A stretch of DNA of 64,000 nucleotides from BS750m-G57 sp964607575 (lineage in GTDB: Bacteria; Planctomycetota; Phycisphaerae; SM23-33), in assembly GCA_964607575.1 (NCBI GenBank), contig CAZSLS010000010.1, forward strand, positions 4,032 to 68,031. Direction: 5' to 3'. The notes beneath the pieces were generated by a model. The model was not told the DNA's origin and did not search any database. It worked only from the letters and a program-made list of their open reading frames with translations. The first letter of the stretch is position 1. Each line of letters opens with the position of its first letter. A program made the position numbers and the translations under genes. Below are positions 36,214 through 45,271 of the stretch, piece after piece.

Positions 36214-37137
36214 CTATTTCAATATCGTAACCGGGTTGTTCTTCCGCGCCTCGGCGACAACCTTGTCCTGGAAGTTCCCCAGCAGCGTTCGTTTGGCGAT
36301 TTGCTGGGCGTAGGGTCCCGGCTTGCCCTTACCGGCGGTGCGTTTGGTGACGGTAATGAGGTGGAAGCCAAACTGGGTCTCGACGATACCGCTGATGTCC
36401 CCGACTTTCATACCGAACGCGGTCTGAGAGAATTGGGGCACCATTTTGTGGAATGCGAAAGGGCCCAGATCTCCGCCTTTCTTTCCGGAAGGGCACGACG
36501 AGTGTTTCCCCGCCGCATCGGCGAATTTCACCTTACTGCCTTTGATATCCGCGGCAATCTGCTCGAGTTGCTTGCAGATTTCCGCACGCTTTACCGTTGA
36601 ACTTCCTTGCCCGCAGCTCAGGAGGATGTGGCTGGCCTGGACTTCGGTACCATCGAAGAAGGTGGGGTTGGCTTTGGTAAACGCCGCGATCGCCTCGGGC
36701 GAGGCGACCTTCATGGCCTTCTTGTCGATCTGGGCGATCCGGACCATACGCTTAATGTCGTCCTCGGTCATCTTGCGATCCGCCATGTACTTATCGAGCG
36801 TTCCTCCCTTGTTCTTCTTGAGATCAGCGGACATCTTCGTTTTCCAGGCTTCGATGTCTTTGGGCGTACACGGTACTGCCCGGATATATGCTTCAATCAG
36901 TTCCCGCATTATCAAGCGGTCGAGTGCCTGCTGCTTTGAAGGCGCCCTCATTCGCCGCATGGCCTGAGCGACCTTGTCGCTGGTGATGGCAACTTTACCG
37001 ACCATCGCCACCACCTTGGCCGCGGGCTGCGTTGTGGGTGGTGCGTCGGCTTTTCTAGTGGGTTTTTCTTCCGTTACGCCCGGGAGTGTTATGGTACACA
37101 GGATGGCTGCTACGATAGCGATACGGTGTATTTTCAT
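36214..37137 (-). CDS. Exported parvulin-type peptidyl-prolyl isomerase
   Basis: This 307-residue SurA/PrsA-like protein has a signal peptide (1-22), an N-terminal SurA-like helical part, and a parvulin domain around 165-265 (QASHILLSC, PSGKKGGDLGPFAFHKMVPQF, IVETQFGFHLITV). It would help fold exported proteins. AAAGGACC precedes the ATG. It is divergent from the histidine kinase gene. Confidence 0.9.
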   Translation of the reverse strand: MKIHRIAIVAAILCTITLPGVTEEKPTRKADAPPTTQPAAKVVAMVGKVAITSDKVAQAMRRMRAPSKQQALDRLIMRELIEAYIRAVPCTPKDIEAWKTKMSADLKKNKGGTLDKYMADRKMTEDDIKRMVRIAQIDKKAMKVASPEAIAAFTKANPTFFDGTEVQASHILLSCGQGSSTVKRAEICKQLEQIAADIKGSKVKFADAAGKHSSCPSGKKGGDLGPFAFHKMVPQFSQTAFGMKVGDISGIVETQFGFHLITVTKRTAGKGKPGPYAQQIAKRTLLGNFQDKVVAEARKNNPVTILK

Positions 37138-37468
37138 TGGTTCGGTCCTTTCGATTCAGGCGGATGCAGTGTATTTATATCCTCCACCCGGCATGGGCGG
37201 GGGTGCCTTTTAACCGATTTGTTGTCCCAAGGCACGTAAAATATTCGTTTTTCTATTTGCGGATCGGGGCGGTCGGGCGGTCTGGAATCTCACGATCGGG
37301 GCCCCCGGGGGTCGATTAATGTTTGCGGGACACTGCCTGAGACGGCGGTTTTTTCTATAATAGGGTAACATATTCACCGCGGTGCCCGGATCTGGCGGTG
37401 ATTCGTCCGTCGCCCGGGCGTTCTTGCCGCGGTTGTTCCGGTGATCAGGCAGGCTGGAGAAAGTGTAG
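37138..37468. other. Divergent intergenic region, parvulin and histidine kinase
   Basis: A TATAAT at 37356-37361 (plus strand) may be the -10 of the kinase gene, although no good -35 lies 16-18 bp upstream. Nothing else recognised. Confidence 0.4.
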
Positions 37469-39439
37469 ATGACCCCCCCGAGAATTCTTGTCGTCGAAGA
37501 TGACCCTGAAGTCATGAGTGAGATCCAGGTCTGTTTCGACGGTCTACAGTACGTTCTAGCCGGAAAAACCTCCTCCGGCGCCGAGGCGGTGGAATTATCC
37601 CGGAAGATTCAGCCCGACCTGGTCCTGATGGATGTTGACGTTGGCGGTGATATGAGCGGCGCCGAAGCGGCGGGTGTGATACAGCAGCAGTTCGGGATTC
37701 CAGTAGTCTACCTGGGCGCCTACCAGGACGATCGCACCGTCGAGCAGGGGACCGACGGCGATCCGTTTGGATGGGTCCTCAAGCCGTTTGACAGGCGCGA
37801 TCTGCATGTAGCCATCGAGGTTGCGATCCACCAGCACCAACTGAAGACGGTATTGCTTCTGGAGAATGAGGCCCATCGCGCCGCTGAAGAGCGATACCGC
37901 TTCCTGTACGACCAGAGCCCCGCGATTCACATCGCCATCCGCAGCGACGGGGGTATCGCCGACGCAAACCCCGCACTGGTTGAGATCATCGGGTATTCCA
38001 AATCGCAGTTGGAAGGCAGGCACATGATGGAACTGGTCGCCCCCGAGCAGGCCGGTCGGGTGGCCGAGTTCTTCGACCGGGTGTTCCGGGGCGATTGCGA
38101 GTCGCAGCTCGAAGTGGACATGCATGCTCAGGACGGTCGGTTGCACACGGTCCTGTTCTCACCGGGCAAGTTCATATCACAGTCCGATGATGATATTGCA
38201 TGTATCCTCAGCGGTATCGAGGTAACGCATCGCAAAGCCGCCGCCGAGGCGCTGGGCGAGACCAATCAGCGTCTCGAGCGGGTCCGCAAGATGGAGACCA
38301 TCGGCGTTCTGGCCGGGGGGTTTGCACGGCACTTCAATAATATGCTCACCATAATCCAGGGTAACGCGGAGCTTTTGCTCTCGGCGTGTGATTCCTCGGA
38401 CGATTCTGTTGAAGGCATTCACCAGATCATCGATGCGGTCCGCCGCGCGTCGGATCTTACCGGGCAGTTGATGGCTTACGCCAGGGGCGGGGCCCGCCAG
38501 AATGTCGAGATGAACATCAACGAACTGGTGTTGTCCGTTGCGGGCAGTGTCCAGGCGGATATCGCCGGCTCGATCCACGTTAACGTAAACCTCACAGACG
38601 AGGCGATCGTAACTGCGGGCGATCCGGCCCAGGTTTACAGTACGCTGCTGAACCTCGTTCTCAATGCCTGCGAGGCCATGCCCTCCGGCGGAGAGTTGGT
38701 GATTAGCGTCGAGGAAGTTGCACTCACCGAGGACCAGTGCGAGCGGATTCCGCACGAGGTGGCGCCCGGGGCGTTCGTCCGGATATCCGTATGCGACACG
38801 GGTATCGGCATGGACCGCCAGACGCTGGAGCGTGTCTTCGAGCCGTTCTTCACCACCAAGGACGTGGGCGATCGGGCGGGTATGGGCCTGGCGGTCGTCT
38901 ACGGATGCGCCGTCAGCCACCAGGGCAGCGTCGACGTGATCAGCCAACCGGACGAGGGGACCACCGTCAGCATTCTCTTGCCGATTGTGCCCGTGCCCGT
39001 CGAGCAGACTGCCGCACCACGCCCGGATCGCTCCGAAGCGGGCGGACGACACGTACTGGTAGTGGACGACGAGGATGGCGTACTTGACGTTACGGCTCAA
39101 GGGCTCCGGGGCGAGGGGTACCAGGTGTCCATCTGTAACAATCCGACCCAGGCGCTCGAATTGTATGAAGATGACCACGAGCACATCGACCTGGTTATCG
39201 TGGACATGGTCATGCCCGACATGAGTGGAGTGGAGTTACTCGATAAGATCAGGGATATCGATCCCGACGTTCCGGTGGTACTCTCCTCGGGGTTTGCTTT
39301 GGACGAAATGGTCGAGAAGTTCATGGCCCACGGTTTCGTGGGGTTTCTAACCAAACCGTTCAAGATAGAAGAATTGCTGAACGTTGTCGAGACGAGTCTG
39401 TCCGACCAGCGACAGGAGCAGGGGGACAAACGCCAATAG
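37469..39439 (+). CDS. Hybrid histidine kinase, REC-PAS-HisKA-HATPase-REC
   Basis: This 656-residue soluble protein has REC1 (1-125; Asp11/12, Asp55, Lys105), PAS (about 140-255), a dimerisation helix pair (about 270-345), an HATPase (NLVLNACEAMPSGG, DTGIGMDR, GMGLAVVYG) and a C-terminal REC (about 530-650, IVDMVMPDMSG). No membrane segment. The histidine box normally reads AGGIAHDFNN; here it is AGGFARHFNN, so His lies one residue later (288) and Arg fills the usual place. GGAGA precedes the ATG. Confidence 0.93.
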   Translation: MTPPRILVVEDDPEVMSEIQVCFDGLQYVLAGKTSSGAEAVELSRKIQPDLVLMDVDVGGDMSGAEAAGVIQQQFGIPVVYLGAYQDDRTVEQGTDGDPFGWVLKPFDRRDLHVAIEVAIHQHQLKTVLLLENEAHRAAEERYRFLYDQSPAIHIAIRSDGGIADANPALVEIIGYSKSQLEGRHMMELVAPEQAGRVAEFFDRVFRGDCESQLEVDMHAQDGRLHTVLFSPGKFISQSDDDIACILSGIEVTHRKAAAEALGETNQRLERVRKMETIGVLAGGFARHFNNMLTIIQGNAELLLSACDSSDDSVEGIHQIIDAVRRASDLTGQLMAYARGGARQNVEMNINELVLSVAGSVQADIAGSIHVNVNLTDEAIVTAGDPAQVYSTLLNLVLNACEAMPSGGELVISVEEVALTEDQCERIPHEVAPGAFVRISVCDTGIGMDRQTLERVFEPFFTTKDVGDRAGMGLAVVYGCAVSHQGSVDVISQPDEGTTVSILLPIVPVPVEQTAAPRPDRSEAGGRHVLVVDDEDGVLDVTAQGLRGEGYQVSICNNPTQALELYEDDHEHIDLVIVDMVMPDMSGVELLDKIRDIDPDVPVVLSSGFALDEMVEKFMAHGFVGFLTKPFKIEELLNVVETSLSDQRQEQGDKRQ

Positions 39440-39811
39440 AAAATCCGCGGATCGACGAACTGGTCAGAAAATCAGTCGGGATTCTACGAAAAACGTGACA
39501 GATGATATTTGTAGGGGCAAGTGGGGGGGTTGTGTCGTTGGCAAGGGTTTGCGGGAAGACGGCCTATTCGTGTAACAGTTGGACATAAACATGTTTACGG
39601 GGGACACGCTTGGCCTGCTGTGTTCCGGTTGCTCTCGGTTATTGCTGCTTCACGGACCTGAAAGCATGGCGGGAGAATTAAAAAAATTCAGGGAGTTCGG
39701 GTTTTCCCTTTACTTTTGGCGGTTCATAGTCGATACTATATGCGTTAGGTGTTTGTGGTTAATACTATGACCGCACCCATGCCCCGACCCTGATCACAGG
39801 CATCTATACAG
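39440..39811. other. Intergenic region, possible small transcript
   Basis: No credible protein gene. A strong plus-strand terminator follows immediately, 372 bp after the kinase stop, so a longer kinase transcript or a separate small RNA could end there. No clear promoter was found. Confidence 0.35.
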
Positions 39812-39844
39812 GGCTGACAGTTCTTACTGTCAGCCTATTTTTTT
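39812..39844 (+). terminator. Rho-independent terminator
   Basis: GGCTGACAG-TTCTTA-CTGTCAGCC is a perfect 9-bp stem followed by TATTTTTTT. Plus-strand orientation. Confidence 0.85.
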
Positions 39845-40019
39845 CGAGTTACTAGCGGCCCGGAGTGACGGGCATCTCTGGCGATTTACTCCAGGCGTCT
39901 CGATTACGGTATTGCTGCGCGATAAATGAGAGGTCCGGCCAGGTCGACGAGAGTCTGTTTGGGCAAAAAGCCAAGGCGGGCAATAAGGCGAATTCCAGGA
40001 ATCGCCGCCATCGCGGTGG

Positions 40020-40565
40020 TCAGCGTAACGGAGTATGTCCGTGCGCCTTGCGAATTGCCTGACCTGCCGCCAGAAGGTGGCGGTCGGTGCGGAGGAAAGC
40101 AGCGAGATTTGCAGTTGAAATACCAAGTGCGCCGGACGCTCTGGACAGTTGCCCCTCTGCGGCGTCGAACACGTCGAGTACAAACGCCGCCACCGGCCAG
40201 AAGCACCTGTTTCCGCTGGGCAGGGAGAGGCGTCGCTTAACGTGGTTGGCGGACCCGGGTCGGGGGAGTTGGAAACAATCCGTTATTTCGTCGGGAAGTG
40301 TCAATTGGTTCAGATCTTGCGGTCGGCGGCAGGCGCATGCAATGTACATGCGGAGATTGCGTAGTGCGAGTGTTTTGTTGCGTATTTGGCTTCGTGTCTG
40401 TTGGCCTTGTGCGGATATGCCTGACGGTTCGTGGACCAGGCGGACAGCGGTTTCGACCTTGTTCTTGCGTTGCCCGCCGGGTCCCGAAGATTTGTAGGTA
40501 TCGACTCTGCAATCCTTAAGCAGAGCGGTCTCATCGCAGAGAAGCCATTGGTCGCGCTGATCCAT
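40020..40565 (-). CDS. Release-factor-like (RF-1 domain) peptidyl-tRNA hydrolase
   Basis: ATG 40565 gives 181 residues. The N-terminal domain has the class I release factor GGQ motif at 30-32 (SSGPGGQRKNKVETAVRL), used to hydrolyse peptidyl-tRNA. There is no codon-recognition domain, as in ArfB-type rescue factors. The C-terminal half has no Lys/Arg tail like E. coli ArfB and instead has a predicted helical part (VAAFVLDVFDAAEGQL, LAAFLRTDRHLLAAG). Likely rescues stalled ribosomes or acts as a release factor-like protein. The start region upstream was judged non-coding. Confidence 0.8.
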   Translation of the reverse strand: MDQRDQWLLCDETALLKDCRVDTYKSSGPGGQRKNKVETAVRLVHEPSGISAQGQQTRSQIRNKTLALRNLRMYIACACRRPQDLNQLTLPDEITDCFQLPRPGSANHVKRRLSLPSGNRCFWPVAAFVLDVFDAAEGQLSRASGALGISTANLAAFLRTDRHLLAAGQAIRKAHGHTPLR

Positions 40566-40795
40566 GGCGCGATGGTACCATCCCGCTGTGCGAGCGCAAA
40601 GGGCAATCCGGGATTCGGCCATTTGGGATGCAGCGGTTTTTGGCCACGAAACGTCCGAGTCGTTGTCGTGGTTGTGGTCGTTAACCATTCTTGTGCCGTT
40701 TCCGTTCTTTGTGTCCTTCGTGGCGAGATCCGTTGTCGTATCCGGTGTGCGGCAAGGACCGCCACGTGGCAAATGGAACTTGTTTTTTTTGTACC
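40566..40795. other. Intergenic region, release-factor-like gene and TPR gene
   Basis: No gene seen. It includes TTTGTGTCCTTCGTGGC near 40709 and an AT-rich run of T before the TPR promoter. Confidence 0.4.
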
Positions 40796-40824
40796 TTGGC
40801 GAAATCTGACTATTAGTGTAGAAT
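40796..40824 (+). promoter_or_regulatory. Promoter of the TPR gene
   Basis: TTGGCG, a 17-bp spacer, and TAGAAT. The leader of about 90 nt contains two short hairpins (TGGGC-ATTGAC-GCCCA and GGGCCTGCAGAGGCCC). Confidence 0.6.
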
Positions 40825-40919
40825 GGAGTTTGTTGAATTGGGCATTGACGCCCAGGGGTGACGGACCGGAAAGAGGGCCTGCAGAGGCCCGTTTACAAGA
40901 GCAGTAAAGGGTATTAGTT

Positions 40920-42290
40920 GTGGATGGTGAATACAGTCCTTTGAATGAGTGGATGGATGCCGAGGCGCGTGTGGAGTCTGCGCACCGGCACTTTGAGCAA
41001 GGGCGTTGGCCCGAAGCGGCCGCCGAACTGCGCGCCGCGATAGACATTAATCCGCACAATGCGGCGTGGCATTACAATCTTGGTCTGACGCTCGAGGCGA
41101 TGGATGATTTTGTCAGCGGGGGTGAGGCGTTGCGACGGGCGGTGGAGTTGGAACCTGACGACGTCGAGATTCTCAATTCGCTTGGAGTTAACTTGACGCG
41201 CCAGGCGATGTACGCTGAATCTCTGGAAGTCTTCCGGCGTATCGAGAAGCGCGATCCCACGTACGAGCCCTCATACTGCAACAGGATCATCACGTATACG
41301 GAGATGGCCCAGCACGACAAGGCCGAACTGATGTTCTACCTCGCCCGCCAGGTCAAGGACCAATGTGCCCTGTGCTACTACAACATGGGCAATTCGCTGT
41401 ATGTCCGCCAGGAATACGATCGGGCCGTTGATTGTTGGAAGCAGACGCTCAGGCTCGATCCGAATCACCGCCATGCCAATGCGAGAATCGCAGAAGCGTT
41501 GTGGACCAAGGGAGACCTTGCGGGTGCCCGGGAGTACTACGAAGCCGAACTGCAGAGCGATGTCGACGACATCGAGACGCTGCTGGATTACGGCGAGATG
41601 CTGATGGACCTCGGTCAGCTCGACGAGGCCCGCCAGAAGTTCGTCGAGGCTTTGAAAATCAATCCCGAAGACGCCGCGGCGCTGTTCTGTCTTGGCGAAC
41701 TGGCGATGAATAAGCGGGCGTTCGCGGCGGCAGAAAGGCATTTTCGCAGGGCCCTGCAGACCGATGGGGCGTATCCGCTCGCTCACGCAAGGCTTGCCCG
41801 CGTGCTGTTGAAGCGAGGGCGGGTCCAGGAGGCCGCCAAGCACCTCCTCTACGAGATCAAGCACGCCGGAAGCGACATTGACATACTTCACGAACTCGGT
41901 CATCTGCTGCTCGAGGCCAAGTTGGTGAAGCAGGCGAATTCCGTGTTGAGGCAATTGGTGGACCTGGCGCCCGGGGACCCTCACGCGAGGCACAATCTTG
42001 CGGTGAGTTTCTTCCGGTTGAATAAGCATCGAGAGGGCATCAAGCATTGTCGCGAAGCTCTCAAACTCAAACCGGATTACGTGCTGGCATTTTACAATCT
42101 GGCGTTGGCACACTTGAGAATCGGCGAGATGGATCGGGCCAGACGGTACGCTTCGAGGGCGTTTATGCTCGATCCCAACGATGAGTCCGTTCGCGGGCTG
42201 TCGAAACGGATCGGTATCGCACGCCCGGGATTCTGGTCGAAGCTGCTTTCAAAAATTCGATCTCTGGGCAGGTCGAAGAATATCGATTGA
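40920..42290 (+). CDS. TPR repeat protein
   Basis: The protein has 456 residues and starts with GTG (AAAGGG upstream; ATG 36 bp later is possible). Most of it consists of tetratricopeptide repeats, e.g. AWHYNLGLTLEAMDD, AALFCLGELAMNKRAF, and YVLAFYNLALAHLRIGEM. The C-terminal tail is basic (SKLLSKIRSLGRSK). No signal peptide, so a cytoplasmic scaffold is likely. It is followed by the hydroxyacid dehydrogenase gene. Confidence 0.88.
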   Translation: MDGEYSPLNEWMDAEARVESAHRHFEQGRWPEAAAELRAAIDINPHNAAWHYNLGLTLEAMDDFVSGGEALRRAVELEPDDVEILNSLGVNLTRQAMYAESLEVFRRIEKRDPTYEPSYCNRIITYTEMAQHDKAELMFYLARQVKDQCALCYYNMGNSLYVRQEYDRAVDCWKQTLRLDPNHRHANARIAEALWTKGDLAGAREYYEAELQSDVDDIETLLDYGEMLMDLGQLDEARQKFVEALKINPEDAAALFCLGELAMNKRAFAAAERHFRRALQTDGAYPLAHARLARVLLKRGRVQEAAKHLLYEIKHAGSDIDILHELGHLLLEAKLVKQANSVLRQLVDLAPGDPHARHNLAVSFFRLNKHREGIKHCREALKLKPDYVLAFYNLALAHLRIGEMDRARRYASRAFMLDPNDESVRGLSKRIGIARPGFWSKLLSKIRSLGRSKNID

Positions 42291-42405
42291 TGCCGAGCCG
42301 TCGCCGCTGCCTGTTGAGATGCGATTGCCCTGTCCGAAATCCAAAGCAGTATTTCCAATGGCGAGGATATGCGCTTATGCTGAGGCATACGGGAAAAATT
42401 GAAAA

Positions 42406-43347
42406 GTGGAAAACGCAGAAACAACATTGAAGGTGGTCGTATCCGAACCGCTGAGCGATCGCGCGTTAGAGTATCTTGCTGAGCATGCGGAGGTCGTTCG
42501 TACAGACGCCGCCGGCGCGATCGATCGTATCAGCGATGCTGACGGGCTGGTCGTGCGGACCTATACGCAGGTCAACGACGAGTTGCTCGACCGTGGGAGG
42601 CGTCTGAAAGTAGTCGGTCGCGCGGGCGTTGCCCTCGAGAATATCGACGTAGCCGCCGCTCGCCGGCGGGGGGTAGAGGTCGTACACACTCCGGCGGCTA
42701 ACACGCTGGCGGTCGTCGACTACACCATCGCCGCTGTCATTCGGATGAACAGGCGGTTTTGGCCTATGTCCGGTTTTGTCGAGGGCGCCGAGTTTCACCG
42801 CATGCGTAAGCAGGCATACGGGCGATTCCTTTCGGGTATGACTCTGGGCATCGTCGGTTGCGGTCGGATCGGTTCTCGCGTCGGCGCCGCGGTGCGGGCA
42901 TTGGGGATGAGAGTCCTGTACAACGATATCATCCCGATTGAACTGGACTACGATGCCCGCCAAGTCGACAAACCGACGCTCTATCGCGAAAGCGACATCG
43001 TGACGATCCACGTGCCCCTGGACGAAAGTACGCGAGGTTTGATCGATGGCGAGTCGCTGCGCGGGTTCAAGGACGGTGCGCAGTTCATTAACGCCGCTCG
43101 CGGACCGTGCGTTAACTACGGGGATCTGGCTGACGCGGTGGTCAGCGGGAAGATATCATCCGCCACTATAGACTGTCACGACCCCGAGCCGCCGCCGGCG
43201 GACTATCCGCTGTTCGGGCTCCAGGGTGTAACGCTGACACCGCACATCGCCGCCCGCGTACCACAAGCTGTCGAGAACATGTGCGACGTGGTTTACGACG
43301 TCGTGTCCGTACTCCAGGGACGCCAACCGGAGTTTCCCGCTCCGTAG
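42406..43347 (+). CDS. D-isomer-specific 2-hydroxyacid dehydrogenase (SerA-like)
   Basis: The protein has 313 residues, with a GTG start at 42406. The Rossmann NAD site is GIVGCGRIGSRVGAA. Catalytic residues of the family are recognisable: Arg in ARG (INAARGP), Glu in CHDPEPPP, and His in LTPHIAA. A VGRAGVALENID block matches phosphoglycerate dehydrogenase. It lacks a C-terminal ACT domain, so the substrate could be 3-phosphoglycerate or another hydroxyacid. Confidence 0.87.
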   Translation: MENAETTLKVVVSEPLSDRALEYLAEHAEVVRTDAAGAIDRISDADGLVVRTYTQVNDELLDRGRRLKVVGRAGVALENIDVAAARRRGVEVVHTPAANTLAVVDYTIAAVIRMNRRFWPMSGFVEGAEFHRMRKQAYGRFLSGMTLGIVGCGRIGSRVGAAVRALGMRVLYNDIIPIELDYDARQVDKPTLYRESDIVTIHVPLDESTRGLIDGESLRGFKDGAQFINAARGPCVNYGDLADAVVSGKISSATIDCHDPEPPPADYPLFGLQGVTLTPHIAARVPQAVENMCDVVYDVVSVLQGRQPEFPAP

Positions 43348-43385
43348 TAAAAACGGGTTCACGACCGAAGACAAGCTACGGCGAC

Positions 43386-43810
43386 GGCGACGGATGAACA
43401 CCCAACAGCCAACAAGAAACGCCCAATTTCCAAGTGAACGACAACGGCGACGACAACGGTAACGACAACGGTAACGACAACGGTAACGACAGACGGCCCG
43501 GAGGGCCGGTGCGATCTTAGCCGGGTCCGGGAGGGCCCGGAACCCTGCCCCCTTAAAACAGAGCCCCAACGGGGCGACAGAAAAGCTGCTTCGGTGATAA
43601 ACTACCCCGGATTGCATTCGATACGCTCTGTCGCCCCGTCGGGGCTCTGGGGTATTAATGCACACCTTCCGGGCCCTTCCGGACCCGGCTAAGATCGCAA
43701 AGACCCTTCGGGTCTAACGACACGACGGAAACGCCTGCCACTACCGTCGCCGTTGTCGTTTACTTGGAAATTGGGCGTTTCTTGTTGGCTGTTGGCTGTT
43801 GATCCGTCGG
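43386..43810. repeat. Nested inverted-repeat element (about 425 bp)
   Basis: The outer arms (43386-43452 and 43745-43810) are near-identical inverted copies. Middle arms 43511-43542 and 43667-43698 match at 31 of 32 bases. Inner arms 43560-43580 and 43628-43648 match at 20 of 21. It sits between two convergent genes, and resembles an interspersed hairpin or MITE-like element. No transposase or coding gene is seen. Confidence 0.75.
43441..43492. repeat. 12-bp minisatellite inside the left arm
   Basis: Four copies of ACAACGGYRACG in tandem. Only one copy remains in the opposite arm. Six-frame readings of it give artificial Cys/Arg repeats. Confidence 0.8.
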
Positions 43811-43818
43811 TCCAGCGA

Positions 43819-45237
43819 TCAGGTTTTGACGGTATCGAACATGAGTACGGCCAGCGGTCCGAATATGAGTATCGGTAACCATGCCGCCCATATCGGGGCG
43901 ATGTCGATGTATCTGCAGCCGTACATGAACACGTAGAAACCGCCAACGACCAGGATGTTCAGGCCAACTGATTTCCTGAGATTGCGCTGGCGGGAAAGGA
44001 TGAAGGGCAGGCCCAGCAGGAGCATCACCAGGTTGTTTATCGGATTTGCCACGCGTGTGTGAAGCGTCAGGACGGCGGACTGCTCGCCGGGTATATGCTG
44101 CTCGAACTGGAGCAGTTGTGTCAGGTCGAAGGTGGACATATAGCTGATCCACTCGGCTGACTGCCGGAGTACGATGGCGTCGGGAGTCATGTTCGACTCT
44201 ATGAACAACGCTCCGCGATCGAGTTTCCAGAATCCGCTGAGCGACGGTATTCCGTTCGATTGCACCCACGTTGCGCGGGAGGCGTAGATAACGCCGAGGA
44301 TCCGTCCGGTGTCGTCCTCGAAGACGAAGCGGGGTTTCTTCAGGTATCCGGTTCTCGGCTTGCCCGCGACGGAGGGGTCTGTGTGGAATTTCTCCGCGCT
44401 GAGCACCAGCCCGCATCGCACATCGCGCAGGCGGTCGATTTCACGCGGCGAGCCCCCCGGCGTCGCTTTGCGAACCAGTTTCCCCAGCAGCGACGTCGGG
44501 TCGAGCCGCGTCCATATTCGTTCGGTGGAAGGCATTGCCGGCCAGGGGGCGGACTCGCCGCGATTGAGCTTGGCCAGGTTTGCCCGCTTAATGTGCCATC
44601 CCTCCGCATTACCGAATTTACCGTACAGAGCTTCGCCCCCTTCGCTTGTGCAGGCCCGTCCGACCGCGATTGCATCACCGTTGCGGAGTATTACCGCCGG
44701 ACGTTTCATGATCGGAGGCTTCTCCTGGGTGGCGCTGGTGAATTTTTCGCTGTACCAACCGGTGTTGTTCGAATCGGTCATGACAGGGACAATGAACTCT
44801 TTCTTTGCGCGTTTACCGGCCTCGTCTGGGTCGCGAATCAGAAGATGGGCGAAGCGGGGGACGAGCAGTTCCTGGTCGAGAATTATCACCCCTCCCATCA
44901 GCATCGAACAGATGATTATGGGCAGGACCACCCTGTGCAGGCTCACGCCCGAAGCGAGCATAGCCGTCAGTTCGTTTGTGTGGTTCATCCTTGCCAGAGA
45001 GAACGCCGCCGACGCGACTATTATCAACCCGCCGAGTTCTATGAAATAAACCAGCGACTGCGTGGCGTAGTATGCCCAGATGTTTCCCATTATGCTCAGG
45101 AATGGTCCGGAGTGTTCGGTGAACTCGTCAACGTTCGTAAACAGATCCAGAACGATGCGCAGCAGCATCATCACCACCAGGAACAGGAAAGCGGTGGTCA
45201 GAAACGTCCGTACTATGTATCGATCGAGCGTTTTCAT
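43819..45237 (-). CDS. LptF/LptG-type permease (second of pair)
   Basis: This 472-residue YjgP/YjgQ-family inner-membrane protein has three N-terminal helices (from IVRTFLTTAFLFLVVMMLL on), a large beta-jellyroll outside domain, and C-terminal helices (NPINNLVMLLLGLPFI and following). Together with the next gene it would form the LptFG permease of the LPS export machine, driven by LptB. Ends next to the nested inverted repeat. Assigning F or G separately is not safe. Confidence 0.9.
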   Translation of the reverse strand: MKTLDRYIVRTFLTTAFLFLVVMMLLRIVLDLFTNVDEFTEHSGPFLSIMGNIWAYYATQSLVYFIELGGLIIVASAAFSLARMNHTNELTAMLASGVSLHRVVLPIIICSMLMGGVIILDQELLVPRFAHLLIRDPDEAGKRAKKEFIVPVMTDSNNTGWYSEKFTSATQEKPPIMKRPAVILRNGDAIAVGRACTSEGGEALYGKFGNAEGWHIKRANLAKLNRGESAPWPAMPSTERIWTRLDPTSLLGKLVRKATPGGSPREIDRLRDVRCGLVLSAEKFHTDPSVAGKPRTGYLKKPRFVFEDDTGRILGVIYASRATWVQSNGIPSLSGFWKLDRGALFIESNMTPDAIVLRQSAEWISYMSTFDLTQLLQFEQHIPGEQSAVLTLHTRVANPINNLVMLLLGLPFILSRQRNLRKSVGLNILVVGGFYVFMYGCRYIDIAPIWAAWLPILIFGPLAVLMFDTVKT

Positions 45238-45271
45238 TGTTATTAGCTGTCAGCGGTCAGTTGCTTCCACG

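Noticed and set aside
39579..39770. 63-residue ORF before the terminator
   Set aside because: No ribosome site and composition unlike nearby proteins.
41271..42113. Minus-strand ORF opposite the TPR gene
   Set aside because: The TPR protein has clear repeats; the opposite frame has none.
43441..43492. CRISPR-like tandem repeat
   Set aside because: 12-bp head-to-tail units with no spacers.
43156..43665. Minus-strand ORF with repeated Cys-Arg-Tyr-Arg units
   Set aside because: The repeat is a by-product of the 12-bp minisatellite inside the inverted-repeat element; it also runs antisense to the end of the dehydrogenase gene.
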